From: Diplosphaera chodatii
Taxonomy: Eukaryota; Chlorophyta; Trebouxiophyceae; Prasiolales; Stichococcaceae
Assembly (NCBI GenBank): GCA_032358165.1
Contig: JAALGY010000001.1
Span: forward strand, 1,240,001 to 1,304,000
Direction of reading: 5' to 3'
DNA length: 64,000 nucleotides
Shown here: piece by piece, positions 10,765 to 21,700 of the stretch
Layout: each line of letters begins with the position of its first letter
Numbering within the stretch: the stretch's first letter is position 1
Program-made: the position numbers and the translations under genes
Notes under the pieces: model-generated
What the model saw: only the letters and a program-made list of their open reading frames with translations
Told to the model about the DNA's origin: nothing
Database searches by the model: none

Positions 10765-11730
10765 ATGACCGCAGATACCTCCGCCCCTGCAGCGGGTGAC
10801 GCCAGCGGCGGTGTGTCCATTGGCAAGGGGGCCTGGGACTGCGACCGTCGGTGCAAGATACCGCCAGAAAAGGAGGCAAGCGACTCGAGAAGATCATTTT
10901 GCTTTGTCGCACAAGAGCGCCGTGTGCCATGCACGGCTGGACCTGCTTGCCCACGTGCCGCAGAATTGCAGTGCAGCATCTGCATTGCTGTGCGGTCGAC
11001 ACTCCAAAGATGTGATGCACTCCTGCCTGGCAGCGCAAGATTGTTGGTGATTGCTTGTGATCATCATAGGCGGAGGTGTTCGAGGAGATTGCCACAATGG
11101 AGTGCCCCTTCGAGGGCATTCCAACGGTGCCGCCACGCAAGGACATGACACATATGGTGGCTGTTGTGTTAAGTATGTTCCGCGAGGACCTGACGTTACG
11201 TTGTTGCCCTTCGAACAGGACATTGTGCTGCGCAGGTGTTTTTTTGCAGCGGTTGCCGCTACAGGGTGACAGCACACCCAGACTGGCCAGTGCACAGGGT
11301 CAAGCAGGCATTGTTTGACGGCGGCATATCCAGGTCGAACAAGCCGGAGGACGTCAGAAACACGCCAGGCGTCCAGCAGTGGAATGACCTGGTGAGCGTC
11401 GCAGCTGGTTCGGCTTGTATGATTGAGGTGCCTGCTCCATCAGACTTTCAGGTTGTGAGAAGCAGCACCCTGCATGCAGACTCTCATCTACGCTGGGCAG
11501 CACATGGCAGACGACAGGCAGCTGATGGAGTACCATGTCCCACCGGTTGGCACTGCATGCATATGTGCATTCCTGCTGCTGCACATTGCCTGGTGTTTGC
11601 ACCTGCAGAGCAGCCAAACCAACGCTGACTTCATTGTTTGCGTGGGCAGGGGTGCCAGACGATGATCGCTATTGAGACAGCCAAGCTGAAGCTCGGCAAA
11701 CCAGACAGAGAATCAGCATATTGGAACTGA
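10765..11730 (+). CDS. Ubiquitin-like domain protein of unknown role
   Basis: A beta-grasp ubiquitin-like fold is suggested by RVTAHPDWPVHRVKQALFDG (first strands and helix) followed by TLIYAGQHMADDRQLMEYHV and PPGCQTMIAIE. Exons supported by splice sites: about 11077-11184 (VFEEIATMECPFEGIPTVPP... to MFREDLT), about 11251-11391 (ends QQWNDL|GTGAGC), about 11480-11549 (TLIYAG...HVPP|GTTGGC) and 11650-11730 (GCQTMIAIETAKLKLGK... stop). The proposed first exon (MTADTSAPAAGDASGG...) begins at 10765 but its link to exon 2 is unverified. It does not match membrane-anchored ubiquitin-fold proteins or UBTD proteins as I know them. It is divergent from AAR2 with 326 bp between starts and convergent with COQ4. 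Confidence 0.6.
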
Positions 11731-11826
11731 TACACATTTGACCAGTGTAAAACACACCTCATTGTGTTGGCAGTGGTCGGATCTCTCAACGAACTGACGA
11801 CCAGCCTCAGCGACCAAGAGGCACAT

Positions 11827-13622
11827 TCACGGCATGATAAATCCGCGCGGCGGCTTAGGTGCTGGGATAATGTTCCACTTCCTGCGCAGTTTCAGCAGGT
11901 CGTCCTGCACCAGCAGAGCAACGTTTCGTTGTGGAACTGATAACACTGCCATCACCGGGAGGATGCCCTGCATCAGCAAGCTGAGGTCAGAGCAGCACAA
12001 GCACACCTCGAAGTGCTTCTCGTAGTATACAGTCAGCAGGTCGGGGCAGCGTGACCCTGCGCGTAGCGCCCAGGGCATGAAGGTGCCCCACAGCAACCGG
12101 CGGTCCTGCGGCCGCAGCCGCCACTGTGCGCCCACCACTGACAGCGCTGTCATGGGCACCCCCGTCTGCATGGCGGGTGTAGTCAGAGGTCTTGGTCTGT
12201 GGTGGATGCATGCCTCCTGCATGCCTCCTGATGGCACTAATACCTCTGGGGCAGGTCGGAACAAGTGTGCTGCTGTCTGCAGACCAGCTGTGGCATATGC
12301 AAGGGCAGCCCACTACATACCGTACACTGACTTCACAGGCTTTGAGGGCATGCCAATCTGTCAGGCGATAGATGCTTTGACCAATCACAAGCATCCCTAA
12401 ATGCTTTGGCGGATGCAAGCTGCGTACCTGGACGTACTCCACAGCTTTCAGCGCCAGCTCGCCAAACACGTTGGTGTGGCAGCCGAAGAGCACATGCCAC
12501 AGGTCGTGCACCTCCCGCGACCGCTGCGCTGCGTATGCCACCTCCACATCTGCTATGAAGCGCACCGGCGGCCTGCGGATGCACGAATCAAGTTATGGTC
12601 AAGCCTCTGCCCAAGCTTCCAGACGATCAGTGGTAATGCCTCCATTCCATTCGTTGCATTCATGCAGGTGAAGCTGGGCTTTGCTGGGTGACAATAGCCA
12701 ACCCGACCTGTCATCTGCATGAAAGTGGCGTTTGTCCATGAACTTGGCATATGCACCGCCAAAGGTGGTGGGAGGCAGATCATGTAGGTGCTGTAGCGAG
12801 TCGTCCTGCGCGGGTGACATGATCGTCAAAACGACTGGGATAAGCATCTAGAATAAAATATCGTATGTAGGCACTCAGTTGCGATGTGCAGCAGCGGCAG
12901 ATGCTCCATTCATCGCTGCCACCCCGGAGGCTCACAGTCATGCGCGGCCGCAGGCGCAGCAGCTCACGGCCCGACTCTGTGCGCCGCATGCGGTCTCGCA
13001 CGGCGCGGAATGCCGCCTCGCCGGTTGTCTCCCCCAGTGCAGCGACCAGGTCCGCTCGGGCCGGGCTGGACCATGTGAAACACCAGTCGGAAGCGATGCA
13101 TTCGGCATATCAAGCTGTTCATCAGCAGGTCAACATGGTGGTGTCGGCGACACCGACTCCACTGAGCGGCATGTCTTACTTGCGTGCTGCTTCGACGGCA
13201 GAAAAGATTGCGACAGCGGTGCGCTGCAGCACATTCAGCGGCACAAAATCATGGCTGCTCCTGAGCTGCTGTGGCCTGCACGAGGGTGCAACAACCTTAG
13301 TTGCATGCTTCCCATGTTGGTGTGGAGAGGATTGTGCACGGCACATACCGGCGGCTGCCAGCTGCAGAATACAGTGCCGTGATGTCGCATGTCCATGCTG
13401 GTCGCACCCTGCCAGCTGTGCTGGACTCCCAGGCCAAGCCATGCTCGTTGTGAAGTCTGCAAGCGCCGAGGTGCCTCCAAGACGCAGAGCATGTGTCAGC
13501 CAAGGTCCAACCGTGTGCCACTTGGACAGCGCAGCCATCATTTCAGGGAGCCTAAGGTGCCATGGCGCACCATGCGATGGTGCCGGAACATGTCGATGGA
13601 ACACGCGGTTGACGCCCCGCAT
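11827..13622 (-). CDS. COQ4: COQ4, ubiquinone biosynthesis protein
   Basis: Mitochondrial inner-membrane protein required to assemble the coenzyme Q biosynthetic complex. The family zinc motif HDxxHx(11)E is present as [17 protein letters not shown] (about 12460-12520). Other family landmarks are [81 protein letters not shown] and a C-terminal [18 protein letters not shown]. At least five exons are involved. The 5' end is uncertain: one frame is open from ATG 13622 through the FVPLN segment and could include an unrecognised intron, with MMAAL at about 13541 as an alternative start. The start region is Arg/His/Ala-rich with few acids, fitting a mitochondrial presequence. Confidence 0.9.
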
Positions 13623-14271
13623 GATTCCGAGAGCCAGAGCTGCCGTTTGCTCAGTCCAGCCTGAGTAAGACTTCCTTTACAATAGCAGTCGTGACTACGG
13701 CGCGGCAAGGAGGCTGTGTCGCTGCACAGATTGTGCCAGTGGTCAGTGCAACAGTGACACTGCGGTCAGCGAATCCAAGTGCAACTACAGCGTGAAGTAT
13801 GGTGTGCTTGAAGTGCTGGAAGGATGCACACATGCACTCCGACTTCTTAGGTCGGCTGGAAGCCGGGAAGGGGATGCAGTGCAGTGGCCCTGCAGCACCG
13901 TATGCACACCGTATGAAAGATGTCAAGATGCGCACCTAAAACCGTTGTCGCATACTCGCATTACCTCGCACCCATTCAGCTGATCGTGTTAGCGTACACT
14001 GCGCAGCAAGGGGTGCTTGTGCCACAGGCCAAGTGGTTGGGTGTTAGCATTACAAACCCTGAGGTGAGACCCGAGCAGGTGTCTTGCTCGACGTGACGAA
14101 GCCGAGTGGCGCCAGGCGCAGCTCATCTGTGATGAGCATCAGTAAATCAGTATGATCGCCAGCAGGCGGCTGCCCGGTGTCTGCGTGCACATTCGGAGGC
14201 CCATACATTGGGATTGCAAGTCTCATGCTGACAGTTTGGGTGCAGGTGCGGCTCCCATCAACACCGTCGCG
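13623..14271. promoter_or_regulatory. Shared upstream region of COQ4 and the COX7A-like gene
   Basis: About 650 nt between two divergent start codons of probable mitochondrial respiratory genes. No protein motif is seen on either strand, and I could not identify a specific shared regulatory motif. Confidence 0.4.
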
Positions 14272-14720
14272 ATGGATGCGGGCGGGAACTTCAACCAGCC
14301 AAAGCCCTCAACAGACGTCCTGCAAAAATTCCAGGGCCAGCAAAAGTGGTGGCAGACACAGCAGGCGCAGCGGGGTTTTGTGCATCTGACGGGCAAGTGA
14401 GTACGTCGGGATGATCTTGGACCCATACAGCAACACATGACTCACATGTCCGCTCTGCCTGCATAACAACAGCGACTCTTTTCCCTTTGACGTGCCAGGA
14501 CTGACCGCGTGACGAGCGTGGCAATTCCACTGGCCATGGCGACAGTCGGCGGGTTCATGGCAATCCGCGCGCTTCACAACCTTTACACAGGCCAAGGTGC
14601 GCAAACTGCGACACTGCGGCACCTTGTTATCATGCGGGAAGCCTGACGAGAGCGTTATGCTGCTGACCTGCCCGCTGACGGCCCCGCCTTTGTCTCATGA
14701 CAGGCAAGGGTGACCAGTGA
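14272..14720 (+). CDS. Small single-TM protein, COX7A-like
   Basis: Three exons, 14272-14396, 14499-14596 and 14704-14720, read in phase to 79 aa. Residues about 44-64 form one hydrophobic segment (SVAIPLAMATVGGFMAIRAL). Before it is a basic/Gln-rich arm (LQKFQGQQKWWQTQQAQRG) ending in FVHLTGKTD. The pattern FQ...VHLxG..D...MxLxxGG resembles cytochrome c oxidase subunit VIIa, so a role in mitochondrial complex IV is plausible but rests on a weak, hand-made alignment. Its divergent partner is COQ4, another respiratory gene, which agrees. The start is the only ATG that begins this frame cleanly. Confidence 0.6.
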
Positions 14721-14925
14721 GGGGGAGTCGCCGTGTGGTGGTGTGGAACCTTCTAAAGATGCGTCACATGGCAACATGCGGCCATTGACTGTATGCCTTG
14801 GGCAAGCGACCCCAGCCTCTGTATTGGCTAGGACTGCAGGCATTGCAAACCACATGCTACATGTGCAGCATGCTCAAAATGCTATACGGTAACCACACTG
14901 ACAACGTGACCAACCCTGACTATGG

Positions 14926-17766
14926 TCAGTACACTCGCCCAGTTTTCCTGGAATTGAGCAGCTTCGTGTTGATGCCTGAGTCGCGTGACAGCGCGATGCG
15001 ACCAGTGCGTGCAATCTCCAGGATGCCGTATGGCTGCACAAACACACACATACGGTCACAAAGGAAGCTCAACAGCGAGGTGTGTTGAGGCAAGGCCGCA
15101 CAAATGCCACCACACAGTCCACACCCTGCAATCCCACGTACCTGCAGCAGTGTCTGGAACGCTGCCATCTTGGGCGCCTTGCCCTGGAGCTCGAGCGTCA
15201 TTGTGTCTAACGACACATCGCACACCTACAACATCGTGGCAACACATACGACCACATCCCATCTGCCAGCATCAAGGCAGCAGGCAAGACGGGAGTCCTG
15301 TCAAGTATAGAACCCACGTTGCCGTGGAAGATTTCTGCCAGGTCCCGGACCTCTCGCCGCTGAGCTGCGCTGCACCGCACCTATGCCCAGATCCAGGGGT
15401 TGCTAGGATTGCACAGAGTCACAGGAGTGCAAATGTTACTTGGCAGCTTGCACACCATGAAATGCTCAAGCCATGTCCAGTGCTGCTGCCTGGTTGAGTC
15501 AAGACTGTACCTTGATCATCATCAACTCGCGTGCAATGTGCGGCACGTCCGTCAGGTTGGTGATCTTTGCAACGAAGATGACCTTGTACACCTGACAGCA
15601 GCAGTGACAGCACAAATCAGCAACAACTCCACACGTCACCGGTGGCTGCAGCAGCTGCCCTTTACAAGCTGCGCTTGGATCTGCCCAAGTAAGTCAAGGA
15701 AGCAGGTGCCATGGTCACACCAATTACACAGACGCACCTGCTTGATCAGGTTCTGCAGGCTGTCAGAGCCACCAGGTACGACCATGGTGATGCGTGACCG
15801 GCCTTCGGTTTCGCTGGTGCCCACCGCTAGCGACTGCACATTAAAGCCACGGCGAGCAAACACCCCCGTGACCTCATTCAAGCAGCCGGGCCGGTCCTCA
15901 ACCTGTGATGGACATATGGGAGTGAACATCAGCCTTAGCTGGGCGCAAACCAATCGCTGGGGAGCATGTATGGGGCGGAAGTAGAGTCTGAATTATGCAT
16001 CTAAGTGTACGGCAAATGCATCATCCCAGAGTGAGCACGAGTTACCTCAATGGACAGTGTCTGTGCCTCGGAGATGCTGGCGTCACCGTAGCTGGCGTCC
16101 AGGACATGCTCCACCTGCATCATGACATACAGCAGTCCACCCAAAACCCTTGCAACATCAGCCGGCTTCACACCGGCAATGCGAAGACCCGAAACACCGC
16201 GCATCTTGACGGATAAATTGTGCAGCAATTGTCACTGCCCTGCGACAGCGTCACACGCGACATCCCATGGCATTTTGCTCAAATGCTCAAATGCTCAAAT
16301 CTACCTCCCATACACCGGGCCCTTCCTCTTCGTCCACCATGTACACATCGCCCTCGCCCTCGTTTGACGCTCTGTCAGCATGAGCTGCTGAGCCGGGCGC
16401 ATCTGCTGCCTGCACAGCCAGGAGTATACCAAAGGTCCTCCGCTGCACATGGTGGCTTGACCAACAAGCAAGCGGTATAACCTCTCGTGCACAGCGACTG
16501 CCCGCCGGCCTGCACATGCAGCGTGAAAGGACCTGCTTCTGCCGCTGCTGCTGGCGCCGGCGCAGCGCGCTGTCTCCCCACCCGCCCATCTCCAGCAGCT
16601 GCCGCCCGCGCTTGAGAGCAATCTTGCCCGTGCGCACCAGCTCGACGATGCCGAACTTGGCCAATTTCAGCTGCAGCGCCATCACCTTGCCCGCATCGCC
16701 CGTCACCGACAGTGTCACCGTTTGCTCTGCAAATAGACCAGTTACACGGTGGTGCATCACCCCTCATGACTTAGCCATGCTTGATGTCGTCGCACAGAAG
16801 CCCAGACACTGCAGCAAGGAATGCCCTCCTTCTCCATGCCAGCCAACTCTGCTGCACCGTGCCTGAGACGTCCACGATGCGTGCGCGGAACATGTCCGCC
16901 AGCTGCACCACCTCGGTGCGAGCGGCGCCCGGCGATGCAGACACCTTGAACAGCGCCAGCTCCCGCTCCACCCTCTGGCTCATCGTGACATCCTCCACAT
17001 AGCGCACCTTTTGGCGCAGATGTGCCAGCATGGGTGTGGATGTCCAGCACTGAGAGTGCATGTCGCTAGTGTCTCCACCCAAGTCACAGCCTGGTGAAAA
17101 CGCTGTGGGAGGTTCCCATGCAGTCACCTTGACCAGCTTGCCCAGTTGCTTGACTAGGTTGGCCACTGCTGACTTGTTGCCGGTCACCACGATCGTGAAG
17201 AGCGCCTTGTCGATATTCAACCCGACTGCCAGCGACTCAATGTTGGCACCTGCAGGAGGGTCGTCGGCGTCACGACCCTACCAGCGATTGCAGCGGAGCA
17301 TTGATCTGCTGCGTCACCTCCATGGCTATCAGCAGCGGTTGCACCACGTCAGTTGCACCTCTCCGAGCAAAGACACCGGCCACGCGGTTGATGAGACCCT
17401 TCTCATCTGCCACGAAGACGGACAGCATGTGCTTCTCCTCGCCAGCGGCCAGCGGTTGCGCGTCGTGCACGTACACATCGTAAGTTTGCTCTCCGTGATC
17501 GGTCTCCTTCTCCACCACCTCGCGGGGCACGGCCTGCAAATCCGGCTGGGGCGCGGCCTGCAGGAGGCACGTCCGGCAAAACTCATCGCCGCATTTGCAC
17601 ATGCTGCGCACACAATGCATCAGTCGTATCATAGCTTGCAGGAATACACAAGCTCACCTGCAGTGGTCGCAGCCTGGCATGCTGCCGCGGCGCTTGTGAC
17701 AGATGCGGAGCTGCAGCGCACTGCCGCTGCCGCGGCACTGATGATGCAGGTGCCCTGCTCCAACAT
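14926..17766 (-). CDS. Acetolactate synthase regulatory (small) subunit
   Basis: Binds the catalytic subunit of acetohydroxyacid synthase in the plastid, activating it and giving feedback control by branched-chain amino acids. It carries the plant-type duplication. Repeat 1 has the ACT domain [67 protein letters not shown] and [16 protein letters not shown]. Repeat 2 has [56 protein letters not shown] and [17 protein letters not shown]. The last residues are KTGRVY, with the stop at 14928-14926. The proposed start (17766) opens an Ala/Ser-rich transit-like peptide ([20 protein letters not shown]), but its donor (phase 1) does not fit the next exon's frame, so the first exon boundary or the start is not settled. 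Confidence 0.9.
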
Positions 17767-18774
17767 GCTGTGATGGCATCAGGTAAGCATGGTGTGCATG
17801 CTGCGAATTTTGTGAGCATGATCACGGTGCGGTGTCCGCAGGGCCTGCCATGTGCGCGGCGACAATCTCAAGACGTTTACCTAGAAGCAAAATGAGTCGC
17901 CGGTACCGCGCTTTCTGAACACGCTTGCCTGGTCGACGCTATTGCCTGTGCTGCTGCATGCCGCTGCGGGAAGCCGAGCGCATGCATGCTGCTGGTTGGC
18001 TGCTGTATGTTTCAGCTGGTCACATGTGCTGCCAATCAACGTAAGCCGTACCAAGCTCACAAGTATGTCGAGGAGGTTGTGCAATGGTCGACTGCGCGTT
18101 GCTGCTATCCCGGCTGCTACAGAGGGCACTGGAGCCTGTTCGTAAAGTACCCTTGTGGTCATCGTAAAGCTACATCGTGCAGCAGCTACACAAATGTGCC
18201 TGGCCGAGTCGGCCTGGCCACAGCTTGCCTTCGTAATCAGGGACACAACACCCGTGAAACACAAGCTACTGCGCGTCTAGCAGGATAGTTTTGGACATGG
18301 CGTAGATTGCTGCTGAATGTGGTTTGCTGTGAACCAAGGGCTCGCGAGCTTCTGTTGCCAGACATCACGGCCATCTACAGAGTGCATGCGCATGCGCAGC
18401 TAATCTCATCAGCAGTTGTGGTTGTATGCTAGGCACATAGTCAGCCCTCGCTTCTCGACACCTCAAATGTTAGTTGTCAGCTGACATTAATCAGGCAAGT
18501 TCGGTTTGGTGCAGTGCACCGGTGCTCCTGCGGCTGTTTTGCAGAGTCTCAGCACATCGTGCTTGGCTCTGTACTTGTTTGCGGTCTGCATGCTGCTGCG
18601 TCCTGCCGTCCCTGTCGCATGGCTCTCATAACATTGGCATGTTCCGCCCAGCCGCACTCTGCACGCCGCAGGCTGTCACGTCTCTCAATCTGCGGGTGCT
18701 CCTAAGGCAGTGGCCTCTGAGACCGCTTTCAGTGTGCAGGGCGCATGGTGAGCGCGTTGCAGCTGCACTAGCTG
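17767..18774. other. Divergent upstream region; no supported gene
   Basis: About 1 kb between the acetolactate synthase subunit (-) and the kinase (+). It probably holds both promoters and perhaps a first kinase exon. The short ORFs (for example 18264-17881 -, 18474-18869 +) show no recognisable motif. Confidence 0.4.
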
Positions 18775-21700
18775 TTGAGCCTGGTGTGCATACTGCAGGA
18801 ACAGCTACGCCTATGTGCCCCATGCCACAAGCAGGAAGTCGTGCATGTGCAGGCACGGGAGGCCGCTGATAACACTCTGGTGGATGCCGCAAGCATCTCA
18901 CAGGACTTGTCACAAAATGTGCTCAGCACGCTACACAAGACGCTGAGTGATGGCTGCCGGCTCACACGCCGTCCGTCACGTGTCGACAACCACCAGGTGC
19001 TGCACTCGGTGTTTGGCTGCATGCATCAGCTGCGGATCGAACTCGGTCAGTCGCTTGCAGCGCACATGATAAGTCAAGCAGCTGTGCAGATTGCCAAGTC
19101 GTGCTCCTTTGTGCATCCACAGGTGGATGTCCGCCCAATCGGCGAAAGCTCCCTGCGCGTGGTGCACTCTTTTGATGCGCATTTTGATGCCGCGACCCAC
19201 AGCAGCCCCTCGGCGCCTGCGCCCCTACACATTGAGGAGATGGGACGACCGGACTCGGGCGACATCAGCGACGGCACGCCGAGAGCAACAGCGCCCGCGC
19301 GCCTGATGTCTCATGTGGCGCCGCAGCACAGCTTCGCGCTGTCAGACGCAGCAACCCCACGTGCGCAGCGCAGCAGGCTGGTGCATCAGGGCTCAGATGC
19401 GCCGACTCAGACCGACTGGGGCGATGATGACGGCAGCTGTGCAGCGCCAGTGCAGCAGCAGCTGAGCCAGCCGGCACTGGCCAGCGTCAACGACTCCCTC
19501 TACCGCAACATGGCTGGGTGCGTCGCCGGCTGCCATGCGCCTGCGATACGGTGTCCTTTTGTGACAGTGCTTCATTTACAGCGATGCAACTGCGCTGCAG
19601 GGGCCACTCTCGGCAGCCGGTGTCTGCACCGCCGGTGGACACGACAGCGCTGGCCATGCAGGCGCTGCAGGCGTCGCAGTGGGAGCTGGATCCCGACAAG
19701 CTTCTGATTGGTGACCGCATTGCTGTGGGCGGCTGTGCGGAGGTAGGCTGTGCTTTGCCTTGCTGTGCTGGCATCATAGCTTTGGGCAGCCAGAACGCTG
19801 TTGTCTAAGAGTCACCAGTTCGCCAGCACATGAACATACCATGATGGTGTCTGCAGGTGTTTGTTGGGAAACTGGACGGCACTGTAGTGGCCATCAAGCT
19901 GCTGCTGAATGTGGACGCTGGGGTACTGGAGCGCTTTTTTCAAGAGGTCTCCATTCTGGCGGCCCTGCGTCACCCGAACCTGCTGCTGTTCATGGGCTAC
20001 ACACGCTCGCCTGCGCTGGCCATGGTCTCAGAGTGAGTCTGGACCTGCTGCTGGGTGCTAGGCCTTATCCAAGACCTCTGTTGTAGCTCCAGCATGTCTG
20101 TCATCATGCACTTGTCATGCGCATTGTGACATGACCTTGTTATGCTTTGTAGGTATATGCATCGAGGGTCGTTGTTCAAGGTCTTGCGCAAGCGGGAGGG
20201 CAGGTGCGTGTGCAGCTCTGCACTGGTTGGAATCATATGTGAGCAGGATATACAATTGTAGTCAGCAGTTGTCCAAGTGCAGGTGCGCCAACAGACACTG
20301 AAGTTATTGCAGCCATGTGCAGGTTACTGGAGCCCAAGTTGCAGCGGTCCATAGCCACCTCGGTGGCGCGTGGCATGGCACACCTGCACAGCCGCAGCCC
20401 GCCCATCCTGCACCTGGTGGGTTTTGCATGCGTGGCTATGGCAATGGCGCAGCTTGTGATCCAAGCAAATTCCTCATGTCGATGATCCGCCGTCATATTG
20501 TGGCTCACATTGGTCATTGCATGCGCAGGATCTGAAGTCGCCCAACATCCTGATCGACAACCAGTGGCGCATCAAGATTGGGGACTTCGGGCTCAGCCGC
20601 CTGCTCAAGGGCGGCAAGAAGTTCGTGACTGCCAATGTGGAGAGCGGCACGCCTGAGTGGATGGCTCCAGAGGTCCTGCGCACAGAGGGCAGCTCCGACA
20701 AGTCCGACGTGGGTCGTGGTTCATGCAACAAGAATGATCATGATGCAGCCTCTGCTCCGCATTGCGAACAGTTGACAGCCAGCAGCTTCAGATTCATGCA
20801 TCCGCATCATGTGTGTCTGCAGGTGTACAGTTTTGGTGTAGTCCTTTGGGAGGTACTCACCGGCGAGGCCCCGTGGGACTGCATGCACCCCATGCAAGTG
20901 GTGGGCGCGGTCGGCTTCCAGCAAAAGCAGCTGCCGTGGCCTGATGAGGTGTCTGGCGAGGCATTCCTGGTCGACATGGCCAAGCGCTGCATGTCGCCCA
21001 ATGCGAGCGAGCGCCCCGACTTTGCTCAGGTGTCCATAATGTAGCAGGCCCCTGACGAGGACGATCTGCCGGCTGGCATGCACAGTGCAGTTGCCACAAC
21101 CGTTGACGGACACAGAGTGTGATGTTTGACACAGATCCTGGAGGAGTTGGAACAGCAGTATGCGCCACATGGGCCGGAGGTCAAAACCCTCTCGCAGTCG
21201 ATGGCAAGCAATCCCGCGGCCGCAAGGTATGGTGCTACAGTCAGGGCTGGCCCACGTTGTTTTGGATGTGCAACCCGGAACAAGGGGCATGCCAACAGAG
21301 AGTGGCAACACTTCATGCATGCGTTCACCAAAAATACAGGCTGGCGCTGCCCCCACCCCTGCTGGAGAAGCTGGCAGAGCCCGCACTAGATCAGGAGGCC
21401 ACTAATGCAAGCGTCAAGACGATGTCCGAGCCCACGCCTATCAGATCCGATTCTGCTGAGGGTATGGTCGCTTGCTGCCAACCGACCACACATATAAATA
21501 TCGTAACATTGTTGCCAAGGGTCCACAACGTCGAAGTTCGTGCTGCCTGCAGTGAGTGTCGTGCATGTTTCTTGCTGTAGATGCCAATGGCACGGCGCAG
21601 CTGAGGATGCCAGCATCTGTTTGCAACTTGCGTGCCATCGCGCAGCCAAAGACTATGCCAGCTGGCTTTGGCTTGCAAAGGTGTGCTCTGCTCCTTTTCG

